Assembly: GCA_031265765.1 (NCBI GenBank)
Contig: JAISCE010000020.1
Location: forward strand, 1 to 39,809
Direction: 5' to 3'
DNA: 39,809 nucleotides
From: Azoarcus sp.
GTDB lineage: Bacteria; Pseudomonadota; Gammaproteobacteria; Burkholderiales; Rhodocyclaceae
Shown here one piece after another: positions 24,672 to 32,014 of this stretch. Each line of letters begins with the position of its first letter. The first letter of the stretch is position 1. The notes under the pieces were generated by a model. The model ran no database searches. It was not told the origin of the DNA and saw nothing but the letters and a program-made list of their open reading frames with translations. The position numbers and the translations under genes are program-made.

Positions 24672-25400
24672 TTAACTTTTTGTGGACGGACTATAAGATA
24701 AGGAACCAATCAAGGCTTTCCTTGTTTCCAAAGGAATATGATTTAATAAATCAATTATAAATTCGTCTTGCAAAGTAAAAGATTGCTGTGTGTCTGCGTT
24801 GACTTCAGACACACGAACCAGAACCCCATCCGGAATAATGCCTTGCAGGCCGTAACGAATGCGTGCAAGTGATTGTTCAATGGAACCCCTTATCATCGTG
24901 TCTCCAAACCGTATCCAATAGGTAAGAGGCTCGTTACGATTGCCTGCTTTAGCAACAAGCCGCATGACTGGCATATCCATGCCTCCCTTATTGATTACGT
25001 CTTTTCTTTGGCTAGTCAGCGAAAAACCTTGGGCGGGATAACATACCTCCGGCCTGTGGATGCGATTTTCATTGGACTGATCTGCTCCATAGGCAATGGA
25101 CAACATGATGCGCCGCCCTTCACGATTGATATAAGTACGTGACAAAGTTTGTGAGTATATACGCACCAAAGTTTCTTGCAATCGTGGATTAATTATCTCA
25201 AGAACAGTACGTTCATCCATATACCATTCGCCGAATTGGCGTGGTATAAGGTCTTCGAGATCAATAGAACCCGCCTGTGTCGAATCCATCCTTGTTGTGA
25301 TTTTGGGCGTTAACAAGTATGCCAGAATGGCAGCAGTAAACATCAAAACCGTCATAAGGGAAGCACGACGAAGCAGAACAGGAAAAGTGCATGCGCTCAT
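24672..25400 (-). CDS. epsI: Exosortase-associated protein EpsI
   Basis: This 242-residue protein has one N-terminal membrane helix (ASLMTVLMFTAAILAYLLTP) and a periplasmic EpsI domain. Diagnostic blocks are DLEDLIPRQFGEWYMDE near the start, YSQTLSRTYINREGRRIMLS, IAYGADQSNENRIHRPEVCY then PAQGF with the conserved HRPExCYxxxG, and TYWIRFGDTMIRGS. EpsI proteins occur only with exosortases, either as a separate gene or fused to the exosortase C-terminus. Their molecular role is not settled; the family is linked to exopolysaccharide production. The start overlaps the exosortase stop as ATGA (25397-25400). Confidence 0.94.
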   Translation of the reverse strand: MSACTFPVLLRRASLMTVLMFTAAILAYLLTPKITTRMDSTQAGSIDLEDLIPRQFGEWYMDERTVLEIINPRLQETLVRIYSQTLSRTYINREGRRIMLSIAYGADQSNENRIHRPEVCYPAQGFSLTSQRKDVINKGGMDMPVMRLVAKAGNRNEPLTYWIRFGDTMIRGSIEQSLARIRYGLQGIIPDGVLVRVSEVNADTQQSFTLQDEFIIDLLNHIPLETRKALIGSLSYSPSTKS

Positions 25401-26311
25401 GCTGTTACCCTGATCTCTTTGCGTATAAACATCGTCCTGGTAAGCGAATCAAATCCGATGATCAATATCAGCGCGCTCAAGAAAAGCACCATGCCGGCAA
25501 AGCCATGTAAAAAACCTTGTCCGACCTCGTCACCCCAATAGTACGTAATCAGGACAAGCAGCATCACACGGATAACATTGGCAGTATAGGAAATCGGCAC
25601 AATGAGAATTGCCAGAATTGTATTGCGCATTATCGATTCATGCCGTACAAGATTGAGGTATAAAAGTCCCAATGATTCAAGCGTAAAAAGAGTCTGCAAT
25701 CCAGCACAGGCATCCGCTACAAGCAGCTGATATTGGCCAATTTGCAAAATGACGCCAGAACGAGCTATCGGGTAACCCGCACTATATAGCAAATGTTCGA
25801 CAGCCCAAGAAACCGCTATCTTCATCGGCATGGTAATGCTATCCACAATCACAGCGGGGATTGGAACCATGAACAGCATGAAGAAGAGCGGAAACCAGAC
25901 AAGCTTGATGGCTTTCTTGCCTAAAAGACCCAAACCCAGCGATACCAGAATCAGGATGACGGATACTACTTCAAACGGAACGACTGACTGCGAACGCCCC
26001 ACAATGTAAAATAGCAACCCTATTGGCAGAATTACCCACCCCATGACAGTGCGCGGAGCTTCTTCACGAGCAGCCATGACTTCCGGCCATTTGCGGTAGA
26101 GAAGCCAAAGCGCAACAAACAGCACTATCGGGCCATGTTCTTCACCAGAACTCCACGATCCATGGAACAAGCTCCAAAGAGTAGGGACGTACATGACGCA
26201 CAGCCCCGCCAACACGATGATCCATGGCGCCCATTTTCCGATTTTGCCCGGAACCGGGTTACCGCTGCCAGCCGGGCACGAAGCGACAGCCGTCGCGTTA
26301 TCTTCGGTCAT
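25397..26311 (-). CDS. xrtB: Exosortase B (EpsH-type membrane transpeptidase)
   Basis: This 304-residue protein has about eight membrane segments. The three exosortase active-site residues are present in order: Cys202 in VADACAGLQTLFTLE, Arg248 in SYTANVIRVMLLVL and His269 in GFLHGFAGMVLF. Exosortases cleave C-terminal PEP-CTERM signals on the periplasmic side. The gene context with epsI and polysaccharide genes, and the ~300-residue length without fused EpsI, match the B subtype found in betaproteobacterial EPS clusters (Methylobacillus EpsH). It is the first gene of the island operon. A possible promoter lies 160 nt upstream. No PEP-CTERM protein is encoded in the window. Confidence 0.93.
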   Translation of the reverse strand: MTEDNATAVASCPAGSGNPVPGKIGKWAPWIIVLAGLCVMYVPTLWSLFHGSWSSGEEHGPIVLFVALWLLYRKWPEVMAAREEAPRTVMGWVILPIGLLFYIVGRSQSVVPFEVVSVILILVSLGLGLLGKKAIKLVWFPLFFMLFMVPIPAVIVDSITMPMKIAVSWAVEHLLYSAGYPIARSGVILQIGQYQLLVADACAGLQTLFTLESLGLLYLNLVRHESIMRNTILAILIVPISYTANVIRVMLLVLITYYWGDEVGQGFLHGFAGMVLFLSALILIIGFDSLTRTMFIRKEIRVTA

Positions 26312-26389
26312 GGCCGGACACCCTGGCAGTCACAATGGCGGTCTAACGCCTGTCCCAGCACAATGTTCTCAACAGGCTGCGAACGCCAG

Positions 26390-26421
26390 GATTCGACAAA
26401 ATCGGGATTCAACAAAATCCC
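26390..26421 (-). repeat. Two tandem similar hairpins in the exosortase operon leader
   Basis: Two adjacent 16-bp copies, GATTCGACAAAATCGG (26390-26405) and GATTCAACAAAATCCC (26406-26421), differ at three positions. In the minus-strand RNA each folds as a hairpin with the same type of six-base loop (UUGUYG): a GGGATT/AATCCC stem in the first and GATT/AATC in the second. They lie about 80-110 nt upstream of the exosortase start and could be an operator or an RNA-binding site. Confidence 0.45.
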
Positions 26422-26470
26422 AGGCATGCTACCGCCCTGCAACGTCGCAAGCAGACAAGCGTATTGCATA

Positions 26471-26499
26471 AAAATAGACTACTATGGAAGTCGACACAA
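26471..26499 (-). promoter_or_regulatory. Candidate sigma-70 promoter of the polysaccharide operon
   Basis: On the minus strand TTGTGT (26494-26499) and TATTTT (26471-26476) are 17 nt apart. Transcription would start near 26464 and give a leader of about 150 nt before the exosortase ATG. Both boxes are imperfect, so this is tentative. I saw no sigma-54 (GG-N10-GC) site here. Confidence 0.35.
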
Positions 26500-26762
26500 T
26501 TAAATCGGTGCAGACTCTACCAGCTAAACCCAAAGCAAGCTATCCAGTTTTGCAAAGTTTGTTCCGCCTGGTTGAGCAGTGCTACCCATCCAGTGTCCGC
26601 CTTGGCTCCGGCGCATCCTCCATGAATAAATTCAGCAGTATGGAGGTATGCGTCATCACATTGAAAAACAAGGCATTCATCCAGCGAACCTCGATTCAAC
26701 TGGCGTTACCCCTGCCCCCATAGCAAAATGCAAACTCCGCACACGAGCCCCGGTATTACGCC

Positions 26763-27116
26763 ATGCTTTCAACCGATGCCCTCCTCGTCCTCACCACCCT
26801 GCCCGACGAAGCCCACGCCCGCGCACTGGCGGAAAAGCTCGTCTCGGAACGGCTGGCGGCATGTGTGAACATCCTCGCGCCCTGCACGTCGGTGTATCGC
26901 TGGCGGGACGCGGTGGAAAGCGCCACCGAAATCCCGCTGCTCGTCAAGACCACCCGCGCCCGCTATCCGGCGCTCGAAGCGGCGGTGCGCGCCGTTCATC
27001 CGTATGAACTCCCCGAACTGATCGCAATTTCCATCAATCACGGACTGACGGGCTACCTCGACTGGCTGGCGGATTCGGTTACGATCCCGGTTTCGTCCGC
27101 GCCCGACGCTTCCTGA
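26763..27116 (+). CDS. cutA: Divalent-cation tolerance protein CutA
   Basis: This is a 117-residue small trimeric ferredoxin-like protein. Family blocks are VLTTLPDEAHARALAEKLVS then ERLAACVNILAPCTSVYRW (Cys-rich ACVN motif), ESATEIPLLVKTTRARYPAL and the signature VHPYELPELIAISINHGLTG. The length is typical. The physiological role is unclear; E. coli CutA is linked to copper and other divalent cation tolerance. It is 3 nt upstream of dsbD, a conserved neighbour pair (cutA-dsbD also in E. coli). Confidence 0.96.
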   Translation: MLSTDALLVLTTLPDEAHARALAEKLVSERLAACVNILAPCTSVYRWRDAVESATEIPLLVKTTRARYPALEAAVRAVHPYELPELIAISINHGLTGYLDWLADSVTIPVSSAPDAS

Positions 27117-27119
27117 GCC

Positions 27120-28940
27120 ATGCCGATCTCTGCTTCCTTCCGCTTGCCGTCCATTCTTGCCGTGCTCTTGCTGGCGCTGTTGACGATGCCCGCACGCGCT
27201 GCCGACCCAATGGAGGCGGAAAAGGCTTTCGCCATGCGCGCCCGCGCGATCGGCCCGAATGCGGTCGAGCTCGTCTTCGATGTCGCGCCCAAGTACTACC
27301 TTTATGGCGAACGCTTCCGTTTCGAGACGGAGCCGCCCGGAATCGAACTCGGCGAGCCCGAACGCCCTCCGGGCGAGCGCAAGACAGACCCTTTTTTCGG
27401 CGAAGTCGAGACCTACCGCGGTCAGTTGCGCATGCTGCTGCCCGTCCAGGCGCAGCCGGAAACCAAACGCTTCACGCTCATCGTGACCAGCCAGGGCTGC
27501 TGGGATGGCGGCGTATGCTATCCGCCCACGACGCAGCGCGCCAGCATCGACCTTACAGCCAGTTCGGGCGATGCCGCCAACGGCCTTGCCGGACGCCTGC
27601 TCGAGATCGCGCCCGATTCGCCGCCTCCAACCGCCACGCCGACGCCCAATGATGGCGACGAGAGCGGGCGCATCGCCAGGCTGCTTTCCGCCGCCAGCAC
27701 TCCGCTGGCGCTGGCGGTTTTTTTCGGTCTCGGCCTTTTGCTGGCGTTTACACCCTGCACGTTTCCGATGATCCCGATCTTGTCGGGCATCATCGTCGGC
27801 ACGGATCGCCCGGTGTCGCGCGGACGCGCATTGGCGCTGTCGCTCGCTTACGTGTCTGGCATGGCATTTACTTACGCCGCAGCCGGAATCGCCGCCGGGC
27901 TTACCGGAACCCTGCTCGCCGCCGCGTTGCAAAACGCCTGGGCGCTCTCGGCATTCGCCCTCCTTTTCGTGTTGCTGGCCTTGTCGATGTTCGGCTTCTT
28001 CCCCTTGCAATTGCCGTCGGCGTTGCAAAGCCGGCTCGCCGATACCGCCAACCGGGAAAAAGGCGGCCATCTCGGCGGCGTGGCGGCGATGGGGGTCTTG
28101 TCGGCGCTGATCGTCGGTCCCTGCGTAACGCCGCCGCTGGCGGGAGCCTTGCTTTATATTGCCCAGACCGGCGATGCGGCGCTCGGCGGCTGCGCATTGT
28201 TCGTTCTGGCATTGGGCATGGGCACACCGCTCGTTGCCATGGCGCTGGCGGCGCGTTCGGCGCTGCCCAAGGCCGGACCGTGGATGGAAGGGGTGAAAAA
28301 GGCGACGGGCGTGCTGTTGCTGGCTGTGGCGCTGTGGGTGGCAACGCCGGTACTGCCCGCGCTCGCGGTCATGCTCGGGTGGGCGGCATTGCTGCTGTTT
28401 TCGGGGGTGTTCCTCTCCGCGCTCGATGCTTTGCCTCACGCGGCCCAAGGCTGGCAGCGATTCTGGAAAGCCATGGGGGTGATGTTGCTTTTCGGCGGGG
28501 TGGCGATGTTGGCCGGGGCGCTGGCCGGGTCGCGCGATCCGCTTCAGCCACTCGCCGTTTTTCATGCCCGCGCCGCCCTTTCCACGCCCCCCGCTTTCGA
28601 GCGCATCGGCTCGATGGATGAACTCGATGCCCGCCTTGCCGCCGCCGACCGGCCAGTGATGCTCGATTTCTACGCCGACTGGTGCGCGACGTGCAAGGAG
28701 ATGGAACGCGATACATTCAGCGATCCGGCGGTGGCCGCGCGCATGGGGCGGATGCTGTTGTTGCAGGTCGACGTCACCGCCTATGGCGAGGCGCACCGCG
28801 CGCTGCTGCAACGCTTCGGCCTCGTCGGCCCGCCGGGCATCGTGTTTTTCGACGCCGCCGGCCAGCTGCGCCCCGGTCTGCGCGTCGTGGGTTTCATGGC
28901 CGCCGATGAGTTCGCGGCCTTGCTCGATCGCGCGCTGTAG
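27120..28940 (+). CDS. dsbD: Thiol:disulfide interchange protein DsbD
   Basis: This 606-residue inner-membrane reductase brings electrons from cytoplasmic thioredoxin to periplasmic DsbC, DsbG and c-type cytochrome maturation. All three domains are present. The signal peptide ends at about residue 27 (MPARA). The periplasmic alpha domain has the redox pair in GCWDGGVCYPP (Cys127, Cys133). The eight-helix beta domain has its two membrane cysteines in FTPCTFPMIPILSGI (Cys213) and VGPCVTPPLAGALL. The thioredoxin-like gamma domain has DWCATCKEME (Cys522, Cys525). Length and order are as in E. coli DsbD. It starts 3 nt after cutA, so the two are likely co-transcribed. Confidence 0.97.
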   Translation: MPISASFRLPSILAVLLLALLTMPARAADPMEAEKAFAMRARAIGPNAVELVFDVAPKYYLYGERFRFETEPPGIELGEPERPPGERKTDPFFGEVETYRGQLRMLLPVQAQPETKRFTLIVTSQGCWDGGVCYPPTTQRASIDLTASSGDAANGLAGRLLEIAPDSPPPTATPTPNDGDESGRIARLLSAASTPLALAVFFGLGLLLAFTPCTFPMIPILSGIIVGTDRPVSRGRALALSLAYVSGMAFTYAAAGIAAGLTGTLLAAALQNAWALSAFALLFVLLALSMFGFFPLQLPSALQSRLADTANREKGGHLGGVAAMGVLSALIVGPCVTPPLAGALLYIAQTGDAALGGCALFVLALGMGTPLVAMALAARSALPKAGPWMEGVKKATGVLLLAVALWVATPVLPALAVMLGWAALLLFSGVFLSALDALPHAAQGWQRFWKAMGVMLLFGGVAMLAGALAGSRDPLQPLAVFHARAALSTPPAFERIGSMDELDARLAAADRPVMLDFYADWCATCKEMERDTFSDPAVAARMGRMLLLQVDVTAYGEAHRALLQRFGLVGPPGIVFFDAAGQLRPGLRVVGFMAADEFAALLDRAL

Positions 28941-28991
28941 ACGCTTTCGGCATACAATTCGACTTTTTCCAACCTGGCTCTTTTTCCTCCC

Positions 28992-29606
28992 ATGTTCTCC
29001 GGCATCGTGGCCGCGGTCGGCCATATCGAACAGACCGAGCCTTTGGGCGACGGATTGCGGCTCACTGTCGACGCCGGCGGCCTCGATTTGAGCGATGTTG
29101 CCATCGGCGACAGCATCGCCAACAGCGGTGTATGCCTTACCGTGATCGAACGCGCGGGCAGGCGGGTGAAGTTCGATGTGTCGCGCGAAACGCTCGATTG
29201 CACGATCGGTCTCGACCGCGTCGGCAACGAGGTCAATCTCGAAAAGGCGCTCGCGCTCTCCGACCGTCTCGGCGGACATCTCGTCACCGGGCATGTGGAC
29301 GGCATCGGCGAGGTCGTCAGGTTCGCGCCGGTCGCCGAGAGTTTCGAGCTGGCGGTGCGCTCGCCGGAAGCCATCGCCGGTTATATCGCGCGCAAAGGTT
29401 CGATCACCGTCAATGGCGTAAGCCTGACGGTCAATCAAGTGCGCGGACGCGAGTTTTCGATCAACCTGATCCCGCACACGATCGAGATCACCAACCTCAA
29501 AAATTTGAAAGCGGGTAGCAAGGTCAATCTCGAAATCGACCTCATCGCCCGCTATGTTGAACGCATGATGGCGTGGCGCGGCGGAGAAGGCGCGGTTTCT
29601 CCCTGA
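28992..29606 (+). CDS. ribE: Riboflavin synthase, alpha subunit
   Basis: This 204-residue enzyme dismutates two 6,7-dimethyl-8-ribityllumazine into riboflavin. It has the expected internal duplication. The N-half begins MFSGIVAAVGHIEQTEPLGD and contains GDSIANSGVCLTVIE. The C-half has GGHLVTGHVDGIGEVV and GSITVNGVSLTVNQV. The C-terminus LIPHTIEITNLKNLKAGSKV then NLEIDLIARYVERM is standard. It heads the riboflavin block ribE-ribBA-ribH-nusB; ribD is not next to it, and dsbD precedes it by 51 nt. A TACAAT at 28953-28958 could be a -10 box but lacks a good -35. No FMN riboswitch is visible upstream. Confidence 0.96.
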   Translation: MFSGIVAAVGHIEQTEPLGDGLRLTVDAGGLDLSDVAIGDSIANSGVCLTVIERAGRRVKFDVSRETLDCTIGLDRVGNEVNLEKALALSDRLGGHLVTGHVDGIGEVVRFAPVAESFELAVRSPEAIAGYIARKGSITVNGVSLTVNQVRGREFSINLIPHTIEITNLKNLKAGSKVNLEIDLIARYVERMMAWRGGEGAVSP

Positions 29607-29733
29607 TGGGGCAGTTTTCGCCAATCCGCCTGCCTCCGCCGTTCTTCCATGGTCGAAGCTCGGTTTCCCCATCGGCGCATCGATGTTCGTTTTTTCTTGG
29701 AGAGCCAAGTTTCAAACAGGAGCCTGTTCCACG

Positions 29734-30948
29734 ATGAGCGCACAAGCCCAGTCTTTTCCCATCCCGCTCGCTCTCCAGACGCCGGAATGCAGGAAATCCG
29801 CCACCCTGGCCCCGATCTCCGAAATCATTACGGAAATCAAGGCCGGGCGCATCGTCATCCTCGTCGATGAGGAAGACCGCGAGAACGAGGGCGACCTGTT
29901 GATGGCCGCCGAATTCGTCACGCCGGAAGCCATCAATTTCATGGTCACGCACGGACGCGGCCTCGTCTGCCTGACGCTCACCGCCGAACGTTGCCAGCAA
30001 CTCGGACTAGAGCAGATGGTGAGCGACAACCGCACCCCGCACGGCACCGCGTTTACCGCCTCGATCGAAGCCGCCACCGGCGTAACCACCGGCATCTCGG
30101 CCCACGACCGCGCCCGCACGGTACAGGTAGCCGTCGCTCGCCACGCCAGGCCGGAAGACATCGTGACGCCCGGCCACATTTTTCCGCTCACCGCCAAAAA
30201 CGGCGGCGTGCTGATCCGCGCCGGCCACACCGAGGCCGGATGCGATCTCACCCAACTCGCCGGGCTGGAACCGGCTGCGGTGATCTGCGAGATATTGAAG
30301 GAAGACGGCACCATGGCGCGGCTGCCCGATCTGGTCGATTTCGCCCGCAAGCACGGTCTCAAGATCGGCGCCATCCGCGATCTCATCGAGTACCGCGCCG
30401 CCACCGAACGCCTGGTGGAGAAAATCACCGACAAGGAAATCGACACGCCCTATGGGCGTCTGCGCCTCGCGGCGTTCCGCGACACGACCTCGGGCGATGT
30501 GCACTTCGCGGTCTACCACGGCGACATCCACCCCGAACGCGAGACTTTCGTCCGCGTGCACGAGCCGGTTTCTTTCGTCGACTTTCTCGACGCCACCAAC
30601 GCCGGTCATACTTTTCCCATCGGCCAGGCGCTCGCCGGGCTGGCCGAGGCCGAAGCCGGCGTGATCGTGCTTCTTTACCGCCCGCAAAGCGGACAGGAAT
30701 TGCTCGACCGCCTCACCGGCCAGGGCATGCCACAAGCGCGCTGGGATGCGCGCCTGTCCGGCGTCGGCGCACAAATCCTGCGCAGCCTCAACGTCGGCAA
30801 GATGCGCGTACTGGCAAGCCCGCGCAAGATCCCCAGCATGGGCGGTTTCGGCCTCGAAATCACCGGCTTCCTCGCGCATCTGGCGCCGGAAGACGATAAA
30901 GAGACCATCGTCCGGATCGATCCCGCCAATCCGGGCAAATCCGCCTGA
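29734..30948 (+). CDS. ribBA: 3,4-dihydroxy-2-butanone 4-phosphate synthase with degenerate GTP cyclohydrolase II domain (RibBX type)
   Basis: This is a 404-residue two-domain protein. The RibB half is intact: [20 protein letters not shown] (metal-binding acidic loop), [34 protein letters not shown] and [20 protein letters not shown] then EAGCDL. It forms dihydroxybutanone phosphate from ribulose-5-phosphate. The RibA-like half lacks the GTP cyclohydrolase II zinc site: where active RibA has a SECLTGDxxGSxRCDC stretch, this protein has [18 protein letters not shown] with no cysteine. It should therefore not act as a cyclohydrolase, and a separate ribA is needed. The ATG at 29734 has ACAGGAG about 11 nt upstream and is preferred to the in-frame ATG at 29683. 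Confidence 0.94.
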   Translation: MSAQAQSFPIPLALQTPECRKSATLAPISEIITEIKAGRIVILVDEEDRENEGDLLMAAEFVTPEAINFMVTHGRGLVCLTLTAERCQQLGLEQMVSDNRTPHGTAFTASIEAATGVTTGISAHDRARTVQVAVARHARPEDIVTPGHIFPLTAKNGGVLIRAGHTEAGCDLTQLAGLEPAAVICEILKEDGTMARLPDLVDFARKHGLKIGAIRDLIEYRAATERLVEKITDKEIDTPYGRLRLAAFRDTTSGDVHFAVYHGDIHPERETFVRVHEPVSFVDFLDATNAGHTFPIGQALAGLAEAEAGVIVLLYRPQSGQELLDRLTGQGMPQARWDARLSGVGAQILRSLNVGKMRVLASPRKIPSMGGFGLEITGFLAHLAPEDDKETIVRIDPANPGKSA

Positions 30949-30979
30949 CCGCATCCACTCTTTCTCTGCACGGAACATC

Positions 30980-31450
30980 ATGGCTCATCACAACGGCATC
31001 GCCGAATACAATATCGACGCCAATGGCCAGGGGCTGCGCATCGGCGTGGTTATGAGCCGCTTCAACCGGGAAGTGGGCGACGGATTGCTGTCGGCCTGCA
31101 TCGACGAATTGCTCGCCCTCGGCGTTTCTTCCAAATCGATCCTCACCGCCACCGTTCCCGGCGCACTCGAAATCCCGCTGGTGTTGCAGCGCCTTGCCCG
31201 CAGCGGCAAGTTCGACGCCCTTGTCGCGCTGGGCGCGGTGATTCGCGGCGAAACCTATCACTTCGAGTTGGTTTCCAACGAAGCCGCCGCCGGCATCACC
31301 CGCGTCTGCCTCGATAGCGGACTGCCGGTCGCCAATGGCGTGCTGACCACTAATGACGACGATCAGGCGCTTGCGCGAATGCGGGAAAAGGGGCGCGATT
31401 GCGCGCGCGCGGCAGTGGAAATGGCCAATTTGCAAAAGGTATTGCCATGA
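30980..31450 (+). CDS. ribH: 6,7-dimethyl-8-ribityllumazine synthase
   Basis: This 156-residue enzyme condenses the RibA/D-derived pyrimidine with dihydroxybutanone phosphate. Family motifs are [20 protein letters not shown] (Phe substrate stacking), [35 protein letters not shown] with the catalytic His, and [18 protein letters not shown]. It forms icosahedral or pentameric capsids in the family. The true start is the ATG at 30980 ([11 protein letters not shown]), not the longer upstream frame, which overlaps ribBA. Its TGA overlaps the nusB ATG. Confidence 0.96.
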   Translation: MAHHNGIAEYNIDANGQGLRIGVVMSRFNREVGDGLLSACIDELLALGVSSKSILTATVPGALEIPLVLQRLARSGKFDALVALGAVIRGETYHFELVSNEAAAGITRVCLDSGLPVANGVLTTNDDDQALARMREKGRDCARAAVEMANLQKVLP

Positions 31451-32013
31451 GCCGCGCGGGATGGCGGGAAATCGCAGCCCGACGCCGGGCGCGCGAACTG
31501 GCGCTGCAAGGGGTATATCAATGGCTGCTGCACAGCGCGCCGGCAAGCCGGACCCGAACGGCGGCGGAGACGCCCTCCCCTGCCTCGCACACTTCCCTGG
31601 CCGGACAGCCCCCGCAAGTTCAACTGCATGCCATCGAAGAACTCCTGGCCAGCGCCGCGCCGGAAGATAAAGAAGAAACCGGCGCGAGCACATCGGCCGA
31701 CGCCGGTTTTTTCACCACTTTGCTGCAAGGCGCGGCCAACGAGGCCGAAGAACTGCGCGCGCTTTTCGCTCCGCTACTCACACGCGCCGTTACAGAATTG
31801 TCGCCGGTCGAACATGCGCTCCTGCTCTTGGGCGCTTTTGAATTGCGCCACGACATCGAAACGCCTTACCGTGTAATCATCAACGAAGTCGTCGAACTGG
31901 CGAAAAAATACGGCGGCACCGACGGCTACAAATTCGTCAATGGCGTGCTCGACCGGCTGGCGGCCGGCATCCGTCCCGAGGAAGTGAGCGCCACGCGCAC
32001 CGCCCGCAAATAA
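31447..32013 (+). CDS. nusB: Transcription antitermination factor NusB, with an inserted linker
   Basis: This is a 188-residue all-helical RNA-binding protein that joins NusE (S10) on boxA in rRNA leaders. The N-terminal helix has [18 protein letters not shown]. The C-terminal half is highly typical: [40 protein letters not shown] and [20 protein letters not shown]. Between helices 1 and 2 lies a low-complexity stretch (about residues 32-80) rich in Ala, Pro, Thr and Ser, making it about 40 residues longer than E. coli NusB. It overlaps ribH by ATGA, a conserved ribH-nusB arrangement, and ends 1 nt before the convergent purL stop. Confidence 0.95.
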   Translation: MSRAGWREIAARRRARELALQGVYQWLLHSAPASRTRTAAETPSPASHTSLAGQPPQVQLHAIEELLASAAPEDKEETGASTSADAGFFTTLLQGAANEAEELRALFAPLLTRAVTELSPVEHALLLLGAFELRHDIETPYRVIINEVVELAKKYGGTDGYKFVNGVLDRLAAGIRPEEVSATRTARK

Positions 32014-32014
32014 A

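Larger units (their letters stand above)
26312..26762. other. Intergenic region at the right edge of the island
   Basis: These 451 nt separate the divergent exosortase (minus) and cutA (plus) genes. Base composition shifts from AT-rich to GC-rich across the stretch. It holds the tandem hairpins and candidate promoter listed separately. Two small frames (26484-26723 plus, 26517-26699 minus) have no recognisable similarity, no good ribosome binding site and no hydrophobic pattern, so I do not call them genes. No tRNA or attachment-site repeat was seen. Confidence 0.7.

Noticed and set aside
26484-26723. 79-residue plus-strand frame in the exosortase/cutA gap
   Set aside because: No ribosome binding site, no similarity to a known family, and it crosses the composition boundary; treated as chance.
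26769-29708. Very long open frame (979 residues) on the minus strand
   Set aside because: It is antisense to cutA, dsbD and ribE, all of which are clear families. The composition (Arg/Gln/His-rich) is that of a GC-rich shadow frame.
29607-29733. Possible FMN riboswitch upstream of ribBA
   Set aside because: The 127-nt gap lacks the conserved RFN-element blocks (AGGGGC..., CCCUACCGGCGGU..., GCCCGCGAGCG); only ordinary leader sequence is seen.
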